From assembly GCA_002270565.1 (NCBI GenBank), contig NQMI01000078.1:62001-126000 (forward strand): a stretch of 64,000 bases of DNA, given 5' to 3'. The DNA is from Stenocarpella maydis (lineage: Eukaryota; Ascomycota; Sordariomycetes; Diaporthales; Diaporthaceae). Under the pieces are notes generated by a model. That model had not been told where the DNA came from. It saw only the letters and a list, made by a program, of their open reading frames with translations, and did not search any database. The translations under genes were made by a program, and so were the position numbers. Shown piece after piece: positions 12,601 to 20,917 of this stretch (the stretch's first letter is position 1; each line of letters starts with the position of its first letter).

Positions 12601-15600
12601 GAAGGCTTCTTCTCGTGCTAATCTCTGCATCTGCTCTATGCGACCGGCTCGATAGATCATGCCAAGCTTCCACTCGAACGCACCGTCTTCGAGCTCAAAA
12701 AGCAGCGACTTGCACTTGACTGACACTTTAGGCACGTTTTTGGGACCTTCAGGGCCCTTTTCCAGTACGTACTCGTCTGTGCCTGTTTTAAAGCGGTGGT
12801 GGAGTTGCTTGACGGCTTTGATCACGTTGTTGACGTTATCGGAAATCTGGTTGAAGACAAGCTCATTTGGAACAGCACCTCGGACAGCATCGGCAACAAC
12901 GTCAAACATTTTCTCGTCTTGGTAGCCGCCAGTGGGTAGCTTCCGGCGCGATTCTCGGTAGTCGAGACGCCCGTTCTTGATGCTGAGCAGTTTGCTCCAG
13001 ACCCTGCGCATCCTTGGAGGTTCGGAGTATACTCTGATCAGCCTCGTATGGAAGAACGGCGAAGACCAGCGATGGCGCCCAGCCTCCAAATTGTGTATGT
13101 GCAGCATCAGAGGCGGATCTGCTGGCATGTCTGCCTTGATTTGGACGAAAGTTGCCTTGAGGTCAACCGATATCAATTCAACTACCGCGGCATTTTCCTC
13201 ATCGGTGGAAGAGTGGTCTTGCGTGGGAGGCGACAGATACTGCGCGCTGAGGCTATGCCTTGACATAGTTGGTGTGGTCGGCATTTGCGCTGCCTGGGAC
13301 TCTCCCAGGTCGGTGCTGTCGACACTTGAGCGCAGGAAGACTTTTCGGAGGACAGATACAGCGACTCCAACGGCATAATGCCGATAGAGAGAATACTGTA
13401 CCAAAAGAGTTTTGACATGTGAATTGATGTGGAACACCGGCCCCTGATGGTCACTTGAGGTCGAGAGAGCGACCTCGAACCGAGGTATATTGACAAAAGG
13501 ATCAACCTCCCAGCGGTCAGCCGACTCGACCACGAAGGCTTCCAGGCCACGGACGTGGAAAGCTATTCGGCGTCCATCGCCGGAATTTTGATGCTTTTTC
13601 TTGGGAGACGGAGGCAGAGTCTTGAGTATTTCAGGATCGAGCGAAACGCTGACGCGGCTGTTTGCCCGCTTCCTAGCCGGCCGCCGGGGAAGTCCTTCGA
13701 GTCTCTGCGCTCGATATTCAGCAGTCCACGTGTCCAGAGACAAAGAGACGCCTCGAGAATCCTCGGATACGCCTGCATCAACACCAGCAATTTCAGCGCT
13801 GAAGTCTGAAGCCTGCAGCTGAAAGTGAAGGAGCCAAGGTGGCACTCGTCGCAGAAAATTGGAATGCTTGGAAGGTTTGGGGGTGGTTTTCCTCTTGGGC
13901 TCAGCCTCTAGACGCAACTGCCGGACGATCTGCTGCAGACCGTCCGTGATTTCTGGTCGGACGAGTTTGATGGAAAACGTCTGCAAGTTGGCATTGGCAA
14001 AAACCGCGACGTCAGGAGTCGCGCTCAGATTGACCTTCAAATCGAAAGACTCCGTTTCCACGAGGTCGAAGCGTTCTCCACCGGAGGTCTGATAGTATAA
14101 GTTGTGAGATTGAATCCTCAGGTTGGAAGCCAGGGAGTAATGGAGTCCCTCCCCGGTTGGATGGAATGATTCGGCATCGAGCGATATGGACGATATGGAA
14201 GATATAATCAAGTCGAAGTCATCTGGGTCGGCATCCTTTTGTACAGGAGGGAGAGCTATGCGAAGGACTGGCTCATGCATAGAGAATTTGATGGTCGCCT
14301 TGGGTAGCAGGCGCGAGATCAACATGTGCCGTTGTTCAGGGGCTGTTTTCGCCTTCTTTGGTTTTGAGCGAAGCATGGCGAGAAGTAGCGGCAGGTGCTT
14401 TGGATCAAGGTCCACTGAGGGCGAGGTGACTACAGAGTTCGCAAAAAGGATGTTGGCATTCCTCTGCTCCGCATTATCATTGCTGGGAAGCTGGACTGTC
14501 TTGGAAGGAAGCGTCGTCCTGACCGTCGTTGTCGCCATTGGTACGTAGAGCAACCGTTGCGGGCCCCCATGTCCATCGTCAAGGCCTATTGAAATCGACA
14601 GGGCGGCGAGAAGAGCCTCATGGGCAATGTCCGTCGAAGGGAAGTACATCCTATGAGCAGGAGACTTGGGGTCCAGTCGGTGGAGATCTATACCGACCTC
14701 TTTCATAGAAGCGTTTAGGATTACTGGCGGGCCGGCAGTCTTTACAGCTTCGACCTTCTTGGTCAGCCCAAAGAAGCTGACCGCGAACTGTACCTCCTTG
14801 ATGCCCCTCAATATCGAGCTGACGAACTCTTTAGAGTCAGAAACCGCTTTCATAAGTTCATCATCGGTGCTCCCGGGCTCTTCCAGCTCCTGGAAAACCT
14901 TGTCGACGTATTCGTCCAGTGGCTCCTCTGCGTGCGAACTGGCGGCGGTCTCGAGCTTGCGCTTCTGGTACCGCTTGACTGATTCGCGAATCTCGTCCAA
15001 GGGAACGTGGACACGCCCCAACTTGAGGGCAATGGAGGCGTCTCGCAACCCGTCGAGCTGCTCGTACAGGAAACCGTGCACGTTTAATGTCGAATGGTCC
15101 AGGATTTCGATGGCTTCGCTTCCGACAGGAGTGAAGAGGACGCTTCGGATAGTCATGATCCATTCGGCCTGGTTCTTTCCGTGGCCCTTTCCTGACCTAG
15201 GCCCCCAGAAGAAGCGAGCCCGGTCCACCATTTTCCGCCGGGTGTCGACGGCCACGGTCATGCTCCCAAACTGTATATTGCCGACGTCCAGGACGTTGAC
15301 CGTCGAGTTTGTTGCCACCACGTCGACTAGGCGCAGCCAGTTGACGTTCCTATGTAGCCTCTTGATGCGCTCTTTTATCCGCGTGAGCTGCTTCCACGTC
15401 TCGCTGCGCTGGATGCTGCCGGTGGTGCGTCGGACGAGCGGCGTCCTGGGGACTTTCAAGGAAGCCTCGTCTTTCTTGTAGAAGGCCGGGTCGTCATGGT
15501 CCTGGGCATGGGCCCCGGCGGCCTTGCTGCGGTCCAGCTCGACGAGATCAACGGTGACGACGAGCTCACTGACGACGACGCTGAGCCATGTGGGCTGGGC

Positions 15601-15810
15601 GAAAGTTGGTCTGTGAACGTTGAGCCCAAGCCCTCGGACCTCGATCTTGACGCCATCCTTGGGGACGTAAGCGAGCCGGCGTAGGGAGAAGTAGCCGATG
15701 CGCTGGATGGAGAGGCCGGTGAGGATTCGGAGGATGGCGAAGAGGACGAAGGAGGAGAGATAGAGAACGACAAAGACGCCGAATATGAAGGTCGGGTTCA
15801 GGAGTGCCAT
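6601..15810 (-). CDS. FMP27: Bridge-like lipid transfer protein FMP27/Hobbit (SABRE family, BLTP2 type)
   Basis: One uninterrupted 3069-codon frame starting at ATG 15810. The protein opens with an N-terminal membrane anchor (hydrophobic residues about 5-30, LLNPTFIFGVFVVLYLSSFV). This is followed by the long beta-groove typical of RBG/VPS13-like bridge proteins. The family signature blocks are visible: GFWDKIRLNFHSRVRIAW near residue 1392 (the FMP27 GFWDK domain) and SAWPPWVPMEV near residue 2185 (the WPPW domain). After about residue 2580 come a Ser-rich disordered tail and a basic end. Homologues (yeast Fmp27, Drosophila Hobbit, plant SABRE) sit at ER-plasma membrane contacts and are thought to move bulk phospholipid. 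Length is close to the family's 2600-3100 residues. No intron is needed, which is unusual for a 9.2-kb fungal gene. A Gln-rich coding tail is absent. Confidence 0.96.
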   Translation of the reverse strand: MALLNPTFIFGVFVVLYLSSFVLFAILRILTGLSIQRIGYFSLRRLAYVPKDGVKIEVRGLGLNVHRPTFAQPTWLSVVVSELVVTVDLVELDRSKAAGAHAQDHDDPAFYKKDEASLKVPRTPLVRRTTGSIQRSETWKQLTRIKERIKRLHRNVNWLRLVDVVATNSTVNVLDVGNIQFGSMTVAVDTRRKMVDRARFFWGPRSGKGHGKNQAEWIMTIRSVLFTPVGSEAIEILDHSTLNVHGFLYEQLDGLRDASIALKLGRVHVPLDEIRESVKRYQKRKLETAASSHAEEPLDEYVDKVFQELEEPGSTDDELMKAVSDSKEFVSSILRGIKEVQFAVSFFGLTKKVEAVKTAGPPVILNASMKEVGIDLHRLDPKSPAHRMYFPSTDIAHEALLAALSISIGLDDGHGGPQRLLYVPMATTTVRTTLPSKTVQLPSNDNAEQRNANILFANSVVTSPSVDLDPKHLPLLLAMLRSKPKKAKTAPEQRHMLISRLLPKATIKFSMHEPVLRIALPPVQKDADPDDFDLIISSISSISLDAESFHPTGEGLHYSLASNLRIQSHNLYYQTSGGERFDLVETESFDLKVNLSATPDVAVFANANLQTFSIKLVRPEITDGLQQIVRQLRLEAEPKRKTTPKPSKHSNFLRRVPPWLLHFQLQASDFSAEIAGVDAGVSEDSRGVSLSLDTWTAEYRAQRLEGLPRRPARKRANSRVSVSLDPEILKTLPPSPKKKHQNSGDGRRIAFHVRGLEAFVVESADRWEVDPFVNIPRFEVALSTSSDHQGPVFHINSHVKTLLVQYSLYRHYAVGVAVSVLRKVFLRSSVDSTDLGESQAAQMPTTPTMSRHSLSAQYLSPPTQDHSSTDEENAAVVELISVDLKATFVQIKADMPADPPLMLHIHNLEAGRHRWSSPFFHTRLIRVYSEPPRMRRVWSKLLSIKNGRLDYRESRRKLPTGGYQDEKMFDVVADAVRGAVPNELVFNQISDNVNNVIKAVKQLHHRFKTGTDEYVLEKGPEGPKNVPKVSVKCKSLLFELEDGAFEWKLGMIYRAGRIEQMQRLAREEAFKVKVKKIHEEARKETGIRARSAAGRGRSSHSGASWVRSQSADGRRPESSGGGRDRSRAPRYDPENGCGISGHTLVSIADARAKLNEHNSKSWRSRIDRFYAMARNGMKDVRSAFWGTGNIPDDFEDIESILEMPARPALMSALIHDLHFLIDKPSFPLKQVPDFLHRVGKGMPRDMKYSLLVPMNVQINMGEARVSLRDYPLPLLHVPSLKAGQSTRIPALSLKTDFVIAEEYRGIESTRSVRVNVIHPSPPNSEGIKQPGFFIDVRRTMGPIKSFSDMHVDINTALPTRITWGPSYQPAIQDMMMVIESFTKPQSDPSERVGFWDKIRLNFHSRVRIAWKGDGDVHFCLKGSRDPYQITGNGAGFLMCWRNDVRWSIRSDDDPKRFMTVDSGEYVLAVPDFGHYAREAARQTADNDSVISEDSMKSGSAFKKVVMKLSGKVQWMAGLVFEQAIDKGKRNFEFSPHYDVVLKAPEYAKPVNGVPHDAFRGFKSQHIHLSIAVRAPVDRDWISADVEPSRSYNTVHLTPRFFTHFFSWWTLFGGPMSLPVRQGSLWPGREKSSKKFGRHLGTIKFNLLLAPLFLSHIYKHKDVEDYDENAVSATGIKVRFDSWKLDLHMRREEFNTSDKGHKAGSRTTGMKIHAGQLDLAAADVRAVSASIKGTSTEAIRKNNIGSLISQQDDDGTDLSKFTIPDNDFSWVDMDDFVELDWILPAEPNPDTKILPLAYCPRLTYFRQTDIGGVIAGDPDRTSPFGHEPTHLCIMSQDDDPRRVQAQLVQQRLDQLAEQTKNHDRNVGEAELKVVRDGDHDPDARTHLEALLMHSNLLYDKKEFLENLLSQMTTKSPQDSRGGLYNVADGQSGKSDTSVGTGEQTMSLPTGAEFASDFLNRFVMHNLQLKWNNLLRNIILRYIHQVSQRRGFVYYLSRPAVKFILDIVEEQAKIKSANGPKDAGKSEATATRKSNGSAPSAQNGIEDRIKQILQDGRRFVNANDSDQDSGGDAVPNVSMEDLTSGIADGFTPQNSYHVRLIAPQIQLQSEKNKKHVVMLTSKGMELKVVEVLDKDRISDSVSGLVQRRFLVNMDSTQFFVSHQKWFSSQLLSLYSGSVYGAPSGSAWPPWVPMEVMSDFQTDPVGFKRVVQKTSAMLRYDKYNTLRLKYNDEVNSGDVADGESNEAAENRMDNLWVEFPQARAICNSSQYYAIYVIVLDLLMYNEPLEKTRSERLEKIMLASDFSDLRGTPEMVTRLQERIRQLEDIKSHFQIHSKYLDEQGWQDRLLLERDLAACEDELFFMMKAITTSQRKHDTSQSNALLKWSISVKDIVWHLIRDANEPLCELQLRDVEYDRTDNSDGSHINLIRVGKVLGLNLLPDAIYPEMVAPYLEDAKSASLLDSQPMITVYWYMLEAIAGIPVMEHFEVNLFPLKVQLEREVGKKLFEYIFPEMDGDKLAGDGQNTSPFMLKQTLPGDEGVEDDDDSLQDYPRPATAVSDIDRLDPGNFSTRAGSLELRLRPTLTSEATRSPPKSNKALSVHSAESAPFKLFGSKNKGLARKRSWDSLRATPNPTRPSIGRTNTGFSSKVETSSVNSDSKKSRFNLRRPDNKDEAPSDDLTKMISRASNYMTFAYIKLPSVVLCLSYKGKGDRNIEDVHDFVFRLPTIEYHNKMWSNLDLALAFKSRVMKALISHTGAIIGNKFRHRPNTAQQSKLRELANSSVLLAAPAIGDSQNNSGDDSSSIFGSATVDFSRSPPRSLHGSGSSVPVTRSISRSSSAASSSKSRASGHPNVNTSNIPSGSASASSSQHGLQGPVVPSFLMMTPPTPKDRTNSESSSNKHAGFGVNMLRPSSSSSMRSFNGGFGGGQRRGSNMSIQQSPNPNSPESGSGIERRRTMLSALNSASGKSESNASGFFKEKFSALTSKLNKESRADREPPPASPSTTPIQPNSEDKRRPASRWSSKSATVGVDDVIEEDEAGSTPEKERSNTGEDHTRAGLMPGPMKGLMKPR

Positions 15811-18238
15811 GTCGAGGCAAAAGGCAACAACGCTCTACCTGGCGCGCGCCGCTGTGCTATCTGCGGACATGTATGGTCAAGTCAGCCTCGTCGCTCTCTT
15901 ATCTCCGGCCGCTCCGGGTGACAGGAACGGAGCGGACAGGGGACGGTGGGAGTCGAGTGGTATTCCGAGGCTAGGCGACGTACCTGAACGAGACCAACTT
16001 TGTATCATTGTTCATTTGAGCGCTCGCTATGACAGCCTCGAGCAGGGTATGGAAACGTCGGGGCAAGGTTCGTGATGCAATGGGACGCCAAGCAATTGGA
16101 GGTCGCGAGGGTCAAATTGAGCTGCAGCGCAGCGTGGTGGGAGCTGGGAGCTTGCAGCCGTGACAGGACGGTAGCCTGTCAGCAACACAACCACAAGCAC
16201 AACAAGCGGCAAGGACAACCGCGCAGTCCTGCTCTGTCGTGCGACAGCTCTGTGTTCGGCTCGGGGTCTGGTGGCAGGCCGGTGACGAGAGGAGCAGCAG
16301 GAGTCGTCAGGGGTGGTGGGCGGAATCGAATAGGAAGGGCAAGGTGTCACAAAAGGAGGAGAGATCGCCGGCGACAAGCTGCCCGGAACGGAAGAGGCAC
16401 AGTAACACCAACGCAATAGCAACCAGGATGAGGTGAGGCGTTGTGTGCGGTTGGTTAAAGATAGAGGTCGGTAGAGGTGCTGTTGTTGTTGTTGTTGTTG
16501 TTTTTGTTGTTGGTCGAGTCGAGCCGGATCGAGTTGTTGTTCATGTCGCAGGCGATTTTGGCCAAAGGTTCGCGGCTCGAGCCGAGAGTGATTGACGAAC
16601 AAGCTGCCCCCCTGGGCCCCACGGAGGAGGCCCCCTGGCCAGCGTTGCTGGCGGCCTTCGATTCGGCTTCTTCAGCCCTTTTTCCCCGCCACAATTTCTC
16701 GTGAGATTCGGATGGGCTGCTACTTTCACCTGTCTCTGGCCCTCAATTTGGCCAGTGATTCTCCCTCCTACACCGACTAGGACAATGATAGCTGCGGGAT
16801 CATTTCTCCTACGCCATGCTGACTCGTACGGGTATGAACAACGTCCCGGCCATTCATAGCGTCGGCCGTATCCTACACTATACACCGACTTGGGGGTCCA
16901 ACAAAGGTGACAGCAAGGGTGTTTAGTGTAGTTTGGGTTCCGACACGGTACACCCTCGCCTCTGCTGTCCCAAAACGAAAAGACGCAGACCAAGTCTGTA
17001 TAAATAATACAAGTCCTGTTGCACTTGAATCGACATCGCAACATGGCCACGCTTGGTATAGGCCCTCGAAGAGCCCTCATAACGGGCGTCGCGTCGGACA
17101 CACATCATACTAGCATCTTGAAGGGCCATTTGGAGCGTTGCACTCCCTCAGGGTATTCGGACCCACCGTCCTGGTACCGGACCGAAGGCCGTGGGGTGTG
17201 AGCATGGGCATAGCTACAGACTCCGTGGCCAAGATTCAGTCCTCAGGCCGCTCGCTGCCTTTTGTCCAAGCTCATACCGGCCATGATATTATACCACGCC
17301 TGCACCTCTTCGTATCCTTGCTCAGCGCTGTCGTACAGACTTGTTACCTTCTCTGCAACATGTCGCGGCATGTCTCCGAAGCTACGGACCTAGGCCCCAA
17401 AGGGCTATTCTAAACCCGAGTGAATGAATGTTGGGAAAAGAAAACTGCCGTGTCCCCCGCCAATGGAGATCAGCCGCAAGCATGAGCACGCACATGTTTT
17501 TTGACCGGGCTGTGACCCCGGCCCTAGTACTTTGCGATCATAAACGCCAGATGGGGCTGCGGCTATCTCACTTTTCATCGGTTGAGCCACGCATGGTTTT
17601 GGTATCAGGGTTGGTAGTCTTTGACGATGGATGAGGCTGAAAAACCACTTGGTGAGGTTACAGCGACGTTCCGGACCACTGACCTGATGGAGGTCTGGCA
17701 GCATTGATACTTGCCCACCTATCTATTGCGGCGACCATGTTTTGTCGTAGCACCGCGCATCCGTCTTGAATTGAGGCTCTTCACCCCCCCTGTCGACGTT
17801 GTAAATCCCTGGCCCCATCCTTATTCGCCACGGCCGCCGTACCGGAGCACGAGTTACATCACCATGAAGACACAGCACAGAGTGCAGCCCTGTATCCTAG
17901 GGAAGAGGCAGCTACCTCTCAGGACGACTTACAAGGGTTGGCACGGTTGGACGCAAATGATTAGCAACAAGGTGCTCTCTATGAGATCATCGCGTCCTTC
18001 CACATCACATCAGTGCTCAGTATGACGTCTCGCAAAGATCTACGAGGCAAGAGCTCAGGTTTCATTGACAGCCTGCTATTTAAGTGTAAATAGTCACGCA
18101 TCTTCCAGCCTGGCAATGCTCGGTTCTCCGCTTCGCAATTATTCATCCGACACTGCAGCATATCCGTGATCCCACCATCGGCCTCGTCCAGAATCGGCCA
18201 AAGAATTCCTCAACATCTACACCAATACACCACACAAA
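15811..18238. other. Intergenic region between divergent genes
   Basis: The 5' leader and promoter of FMP27 lie to the left and the promoter of the small gene at 18239 to the right. The 5' leader of FMP27 carries a CAA repeat (GTT on the plus strand). An antisense frame of 191 codons at 16027-16602 reads through this repeat and looks non-genic. Nothing else is supported. Confidence 0.55.
16481..16512. repeat. (GTT/CAA)n microsatellite
   Basis: An imperfect GTT triplet array on the plus strand, about 32 bp. On the minus strand it is a CAA repeat roughly 0.7 kb upstream of the FMP27 start codon, possibly in its 5' leader. Confidence 0.85.
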
Positions 18239-18661
18239 ATGGCACCCTCCAAGGAAGAGCTCAACAAGATCGCCGCTGACGCCGAGCGAGACCTGAACTC
18301 CTACCATGCCAAGCAAGGTCTCAACAATGTCTCAGTAGAAGACGCTGGTGTCGACAGCATTGTTGAGAAGAAGTTTCCCGGCGCCGAGGTCAAGGTTGGG
18401 ACCGAGATCAGCACAAATGCCGGCTACAACAAGAGAATCCCTCCAGAGGAGGGCGGAGGGCTGGACGACCGCGGACGGCACGTTCCGCCCACCCCCCTCC
18501 CATGTTCGACGCGGCACATGGATAAGTATTAACAACCGGATAGGCAAACCACTGGAAAACACTTCGAAGGCAAGGGGGGCCCGGAGAACAAGATCGCCCA
18601 GGCCCAAGAAGACCGCGGCGGTTACAACGACAGCGATGTTGTTCCAAAGAAGGCCATCTGA
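18239..18661 (+). CDS. Small hydrophilic conserved fungal protein (118 aa), GC-AG intron
   Basis: Two exons, 18239-18477 and 18544-18661, joined in frame through an Arg codon. The protein has 118 residues. It starts MAPSKEELNKIAADAERDLN, continues with a VEKKFPGAEVKVG segment and STNAGYNKRIPP, and after the junction reads DDRGR-QTTGKHFEGKGGPENK and ends VVPKKAI. It is highly charged, with no membrane span or signal peptide. The even, repeat-free layout resembles small intrinsically disordered stress-type proteins of Sordariomycetes, but I know no family name. The intron (66 nt) begins GCACGT instead of GT and ends GGATAG, with a TTAAC-type branch site. The only nearby GT donor (18482) shifts the frame and destroys the conserved-looking end. 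Exon choice rests on frame and on remembered similarity. Confidence 0.78.
18478..18543 (+). other. Non-canonical GC-AG intron
   Basis: Donor GCACGT, acceptor GGATAG, 66 nt. GTACGT is a common fungal donor, so this one differs from it by a single T to C. Splicing here restores the QTTGKHFEG frame through the downstream stop codon. Confidence 0.7.
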
Positions 18662-19246
18662 GGAAGACATACATGAGTTGGCATGGACAGGGATCGCGAT
18701 GGCGATGAACATCTTAGCCATGGTCGTCTGATCAATTTCATCCGGCTATGGCGCCAAGCCACCTGGACCACTCGATTACCGACCTGGCCGTTTCTGGATG
18801 AACAGCACTTTCGGTCGAGGCGGACGCCTTATGTTAAGACCCCGGCTCAGAAGTGAACAGGGCCGGAACGACCTAATCAGCGCAGCGTCGGCTCTGGAAT
18901 GTATATTATGACGATCGGCTAGCCTGGCATGTATTGTTAGCATCTTCTACGTAATCCGGCGGAAGGATGAAATATTGCTTCACGTTACGTTTGCTTCCTG
19001 CCAGCTTTGTTGATGTGGCATGCTGAACTTACATGGCCCGATTGGCATATTACATACTGCTCCCTCTTCCCACTATTGCCTGAGCGGTGTTTGAAGCGGT
19101 CATGACGTGGATAACAGCTGGTTGCCTGATAGAAGCTCGGTTTCCCAGATGCAAATTGCCGGCAACAGAAACCGCCCGGTCACGATCCTGGAGAGTTCTG
19201 GGTATATTCCGATTACGAATGATAGCAGAACGGCAGCCGGTTTGGG
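18662..19246. other. Intergenic region between convergent genes
   Basis: 3' regions of the rightward gene ending at 18661 and the leftward gene ending at 19247. No ORF, RNA gene or repeat is seen. Confidence 0.55.
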
Positions 19247-20060
19247 TCAGGCCTCATGACTCGACTCCTTTGCGGCTGTGGTCCTCGACGACTCCTGTTC
19301 GAGGAGGGCTGCTCTGTTCTCCTCCAGAATGGCCAGATCTGCCTCCACTCTGAGGATCTTTTCCTCGAGCAAGGTCTTGTATTCATCATCCGAGAGCTTT
19401 GTCAACGGGCTCCACTTCGAGGTAAACCAGCCACTCGACTCCTTGGTGGAGGTTTCGGGCCCAGACAGTCTGTTGGACGCGAATTGACCGCCAGCCCCGA
19501 GGAGGGAGAAGACGATGGCGCCTGGAAGTATAGTCCTTGGCCCGCGCAATAGCAGGCCGACAGGTACGACGGAAGCTGCGCCGGCTATGGCACTTGCACC
19601 GACCTTCTGGGCGGGCGTGACGTTGTGTTCCGGTCCATACCTTGCTATAGCTAGTTTCCTTGTGCCTGTGTCAAGAGGTTAGGATAATGACCTCCCCGTT
19701 GGAGCATCCGCGAAGTTGTAGGGCCGGACAAGGGCTGTGTCTGTACCATAGAAGACGGAGCTGATGCCAAACCACTGAAACCCGGATACCAGAGAAAACA
19801 GCACTGGTGTTTTTACGCCGCGGACGATGGCACTTGTTGCACCGAACAGCATCCCGCATGCTCCTGCTCACAGGTCAGCGTTGGTGATGTATGGCGACGA
19901 GGTGCGCGAACATCCGGTTGAGACTGTCTGTACCTGCGGCAGCACCCAGCTGAAGACTCTTGGCTAACACGTCCCCGGCCTCATCAGGCGGCTCGCTGAG
20001 GCCATTCCTGGAGCCAGGGGCCCTCGGTTGGGCCTCCTGGGCTGGTGGTAATCGGTCCAT
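19247..20060 (-). CDS. Conserved fungal multi-pass membrane protein, unnamed
   Basis: Three exons on the minus strand: 20060-19934, 19863-19747 and 19665-19247. The introns are 70 and 81 nt, both with GTACAG-type donors. The joined frame gives 220 residues. The N-terminus is polar (MDRLPPAQEAQPRAPGSR). It is followed by a Gly/Ala-rich, membrane-like core: LGAAAGACGMLFGATSAIV, then RGVKTPVLFSLVSGFQWFGI and SSVFYGTRKLAIARYGPE. A second hydrophobic pair follows (ASAIAGAASVVPVGLLLRGP and ILPGAIVFSLLGAGGQFASN). The C-terminus is a coiled-coil-like helix (LSDDEYKTLLEEKILRVEADLAILEENRAAL). The GATSAIVRG motif and small-residue packing recall the Tim17/Tim22/Tim23 fold, which suggests a mitochondrial membrane. 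That assignment is weak. Start chosen at the first ATG in frame upstream of the conserved part. Confidence 0.82.
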
Positions 20061-20917
20061 TTGGGTATTCACCCAGCGGCACAGCACAGTCTTGACTCGG
20101 TCTGTTGTTGCCCGCGTTGGGAAAAAAACAAACGAGTTTTCCGGTTGGGAAAGGGAGATGATGGATGCTGACAAGTTAGTTATTCTTTCAGTCCTAAAGA
20201 TAAATTATAGAGAAATGACATGGGGGCCAATAAGATTTGCTTGCTTGTATGTGCTTTTCGACATGCGCATACGCCATGGGCAATGTCTGCTCTACCTGTT
20301 TGGTGAATACGGAGTGTACGTTGACTGGCAGCCAGAGCAAAAAAGCACGGGCGGGATTGGGGGAGCCCCACCGACCACGCTAAACCCTAACGGTGCTGGC
20401 GTGGCCAACAGCCCACACTGCTGGAGGGCAGAGGGCAGCCGAATCAATCAAGACCGTGCGGGCAGGCGCCAAAAATTTCAAGAGGTGCGCGCACATCTAC
20501 CAACCCGCAAGAATACGAACGAATGCCAATACCCCATCTCACCACCTGGACCGACAGAGAATCCAGACGAGACCAACACGACTGCCCCTCCCACATCGCA
20601 CCCACAACACCCGGACCCGTCACCACCTCCCTCACCTCCTAACTACAGCCCAGGTCCTACCAGAGTCCAACCTGGTATTCCCTCCCGGCCTTTTCTTGCA
20701 GCCTCAGGACTCGGCTCGCTGCCTGCAGAGGAGAGGCGCCCTCTGCGAAACAAACGATCGCTCCCGCGAAACCCACACCAAACCCAGCAGCTCCGGCAGC
20801 ACCTTTTTATTGTTTTTTTGTTGTTTTTTTTCGCTCGCGGCTGCCACCCTTTCCCCCCTCTGACTACGTGCCTCGACTATCGTCGCGCGTAGCCAACAAC
20901 AATCCAATACCGCAATC
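20061..20917. other. Shared upstream region, including the eIF4B promoter
   Basis: Divergent intergenic DNA. A T-rich tract (about 20806-20831, TTTTTATTGTTTTTTTG and on) lies roughly 90-110 bp before the eIF4B ATG, as is common in fungal core promoters. C-rich sequence precedes it. An open frame at 19960-20892 is a shadow with low-complexity Pro/Ser content and is not called. Confidence 0.5.

Noticed and set aside
16027..16602. A 191-codon minus-strand ORF upstream of FMP27 with a Gln run
   Set aside because: It reads through the CAA microsatellite and lies where the FMP27 leader should be. Composition is low-complexity, with no conserved segment.
19960..20892. A 310-codon plus-strand ORF before eIF4B
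   Set aside because: It overlaps exon 1 of the minus-strand membrane protein and the eIF4B promoter. The translation is Pro/Ser-rich noise.
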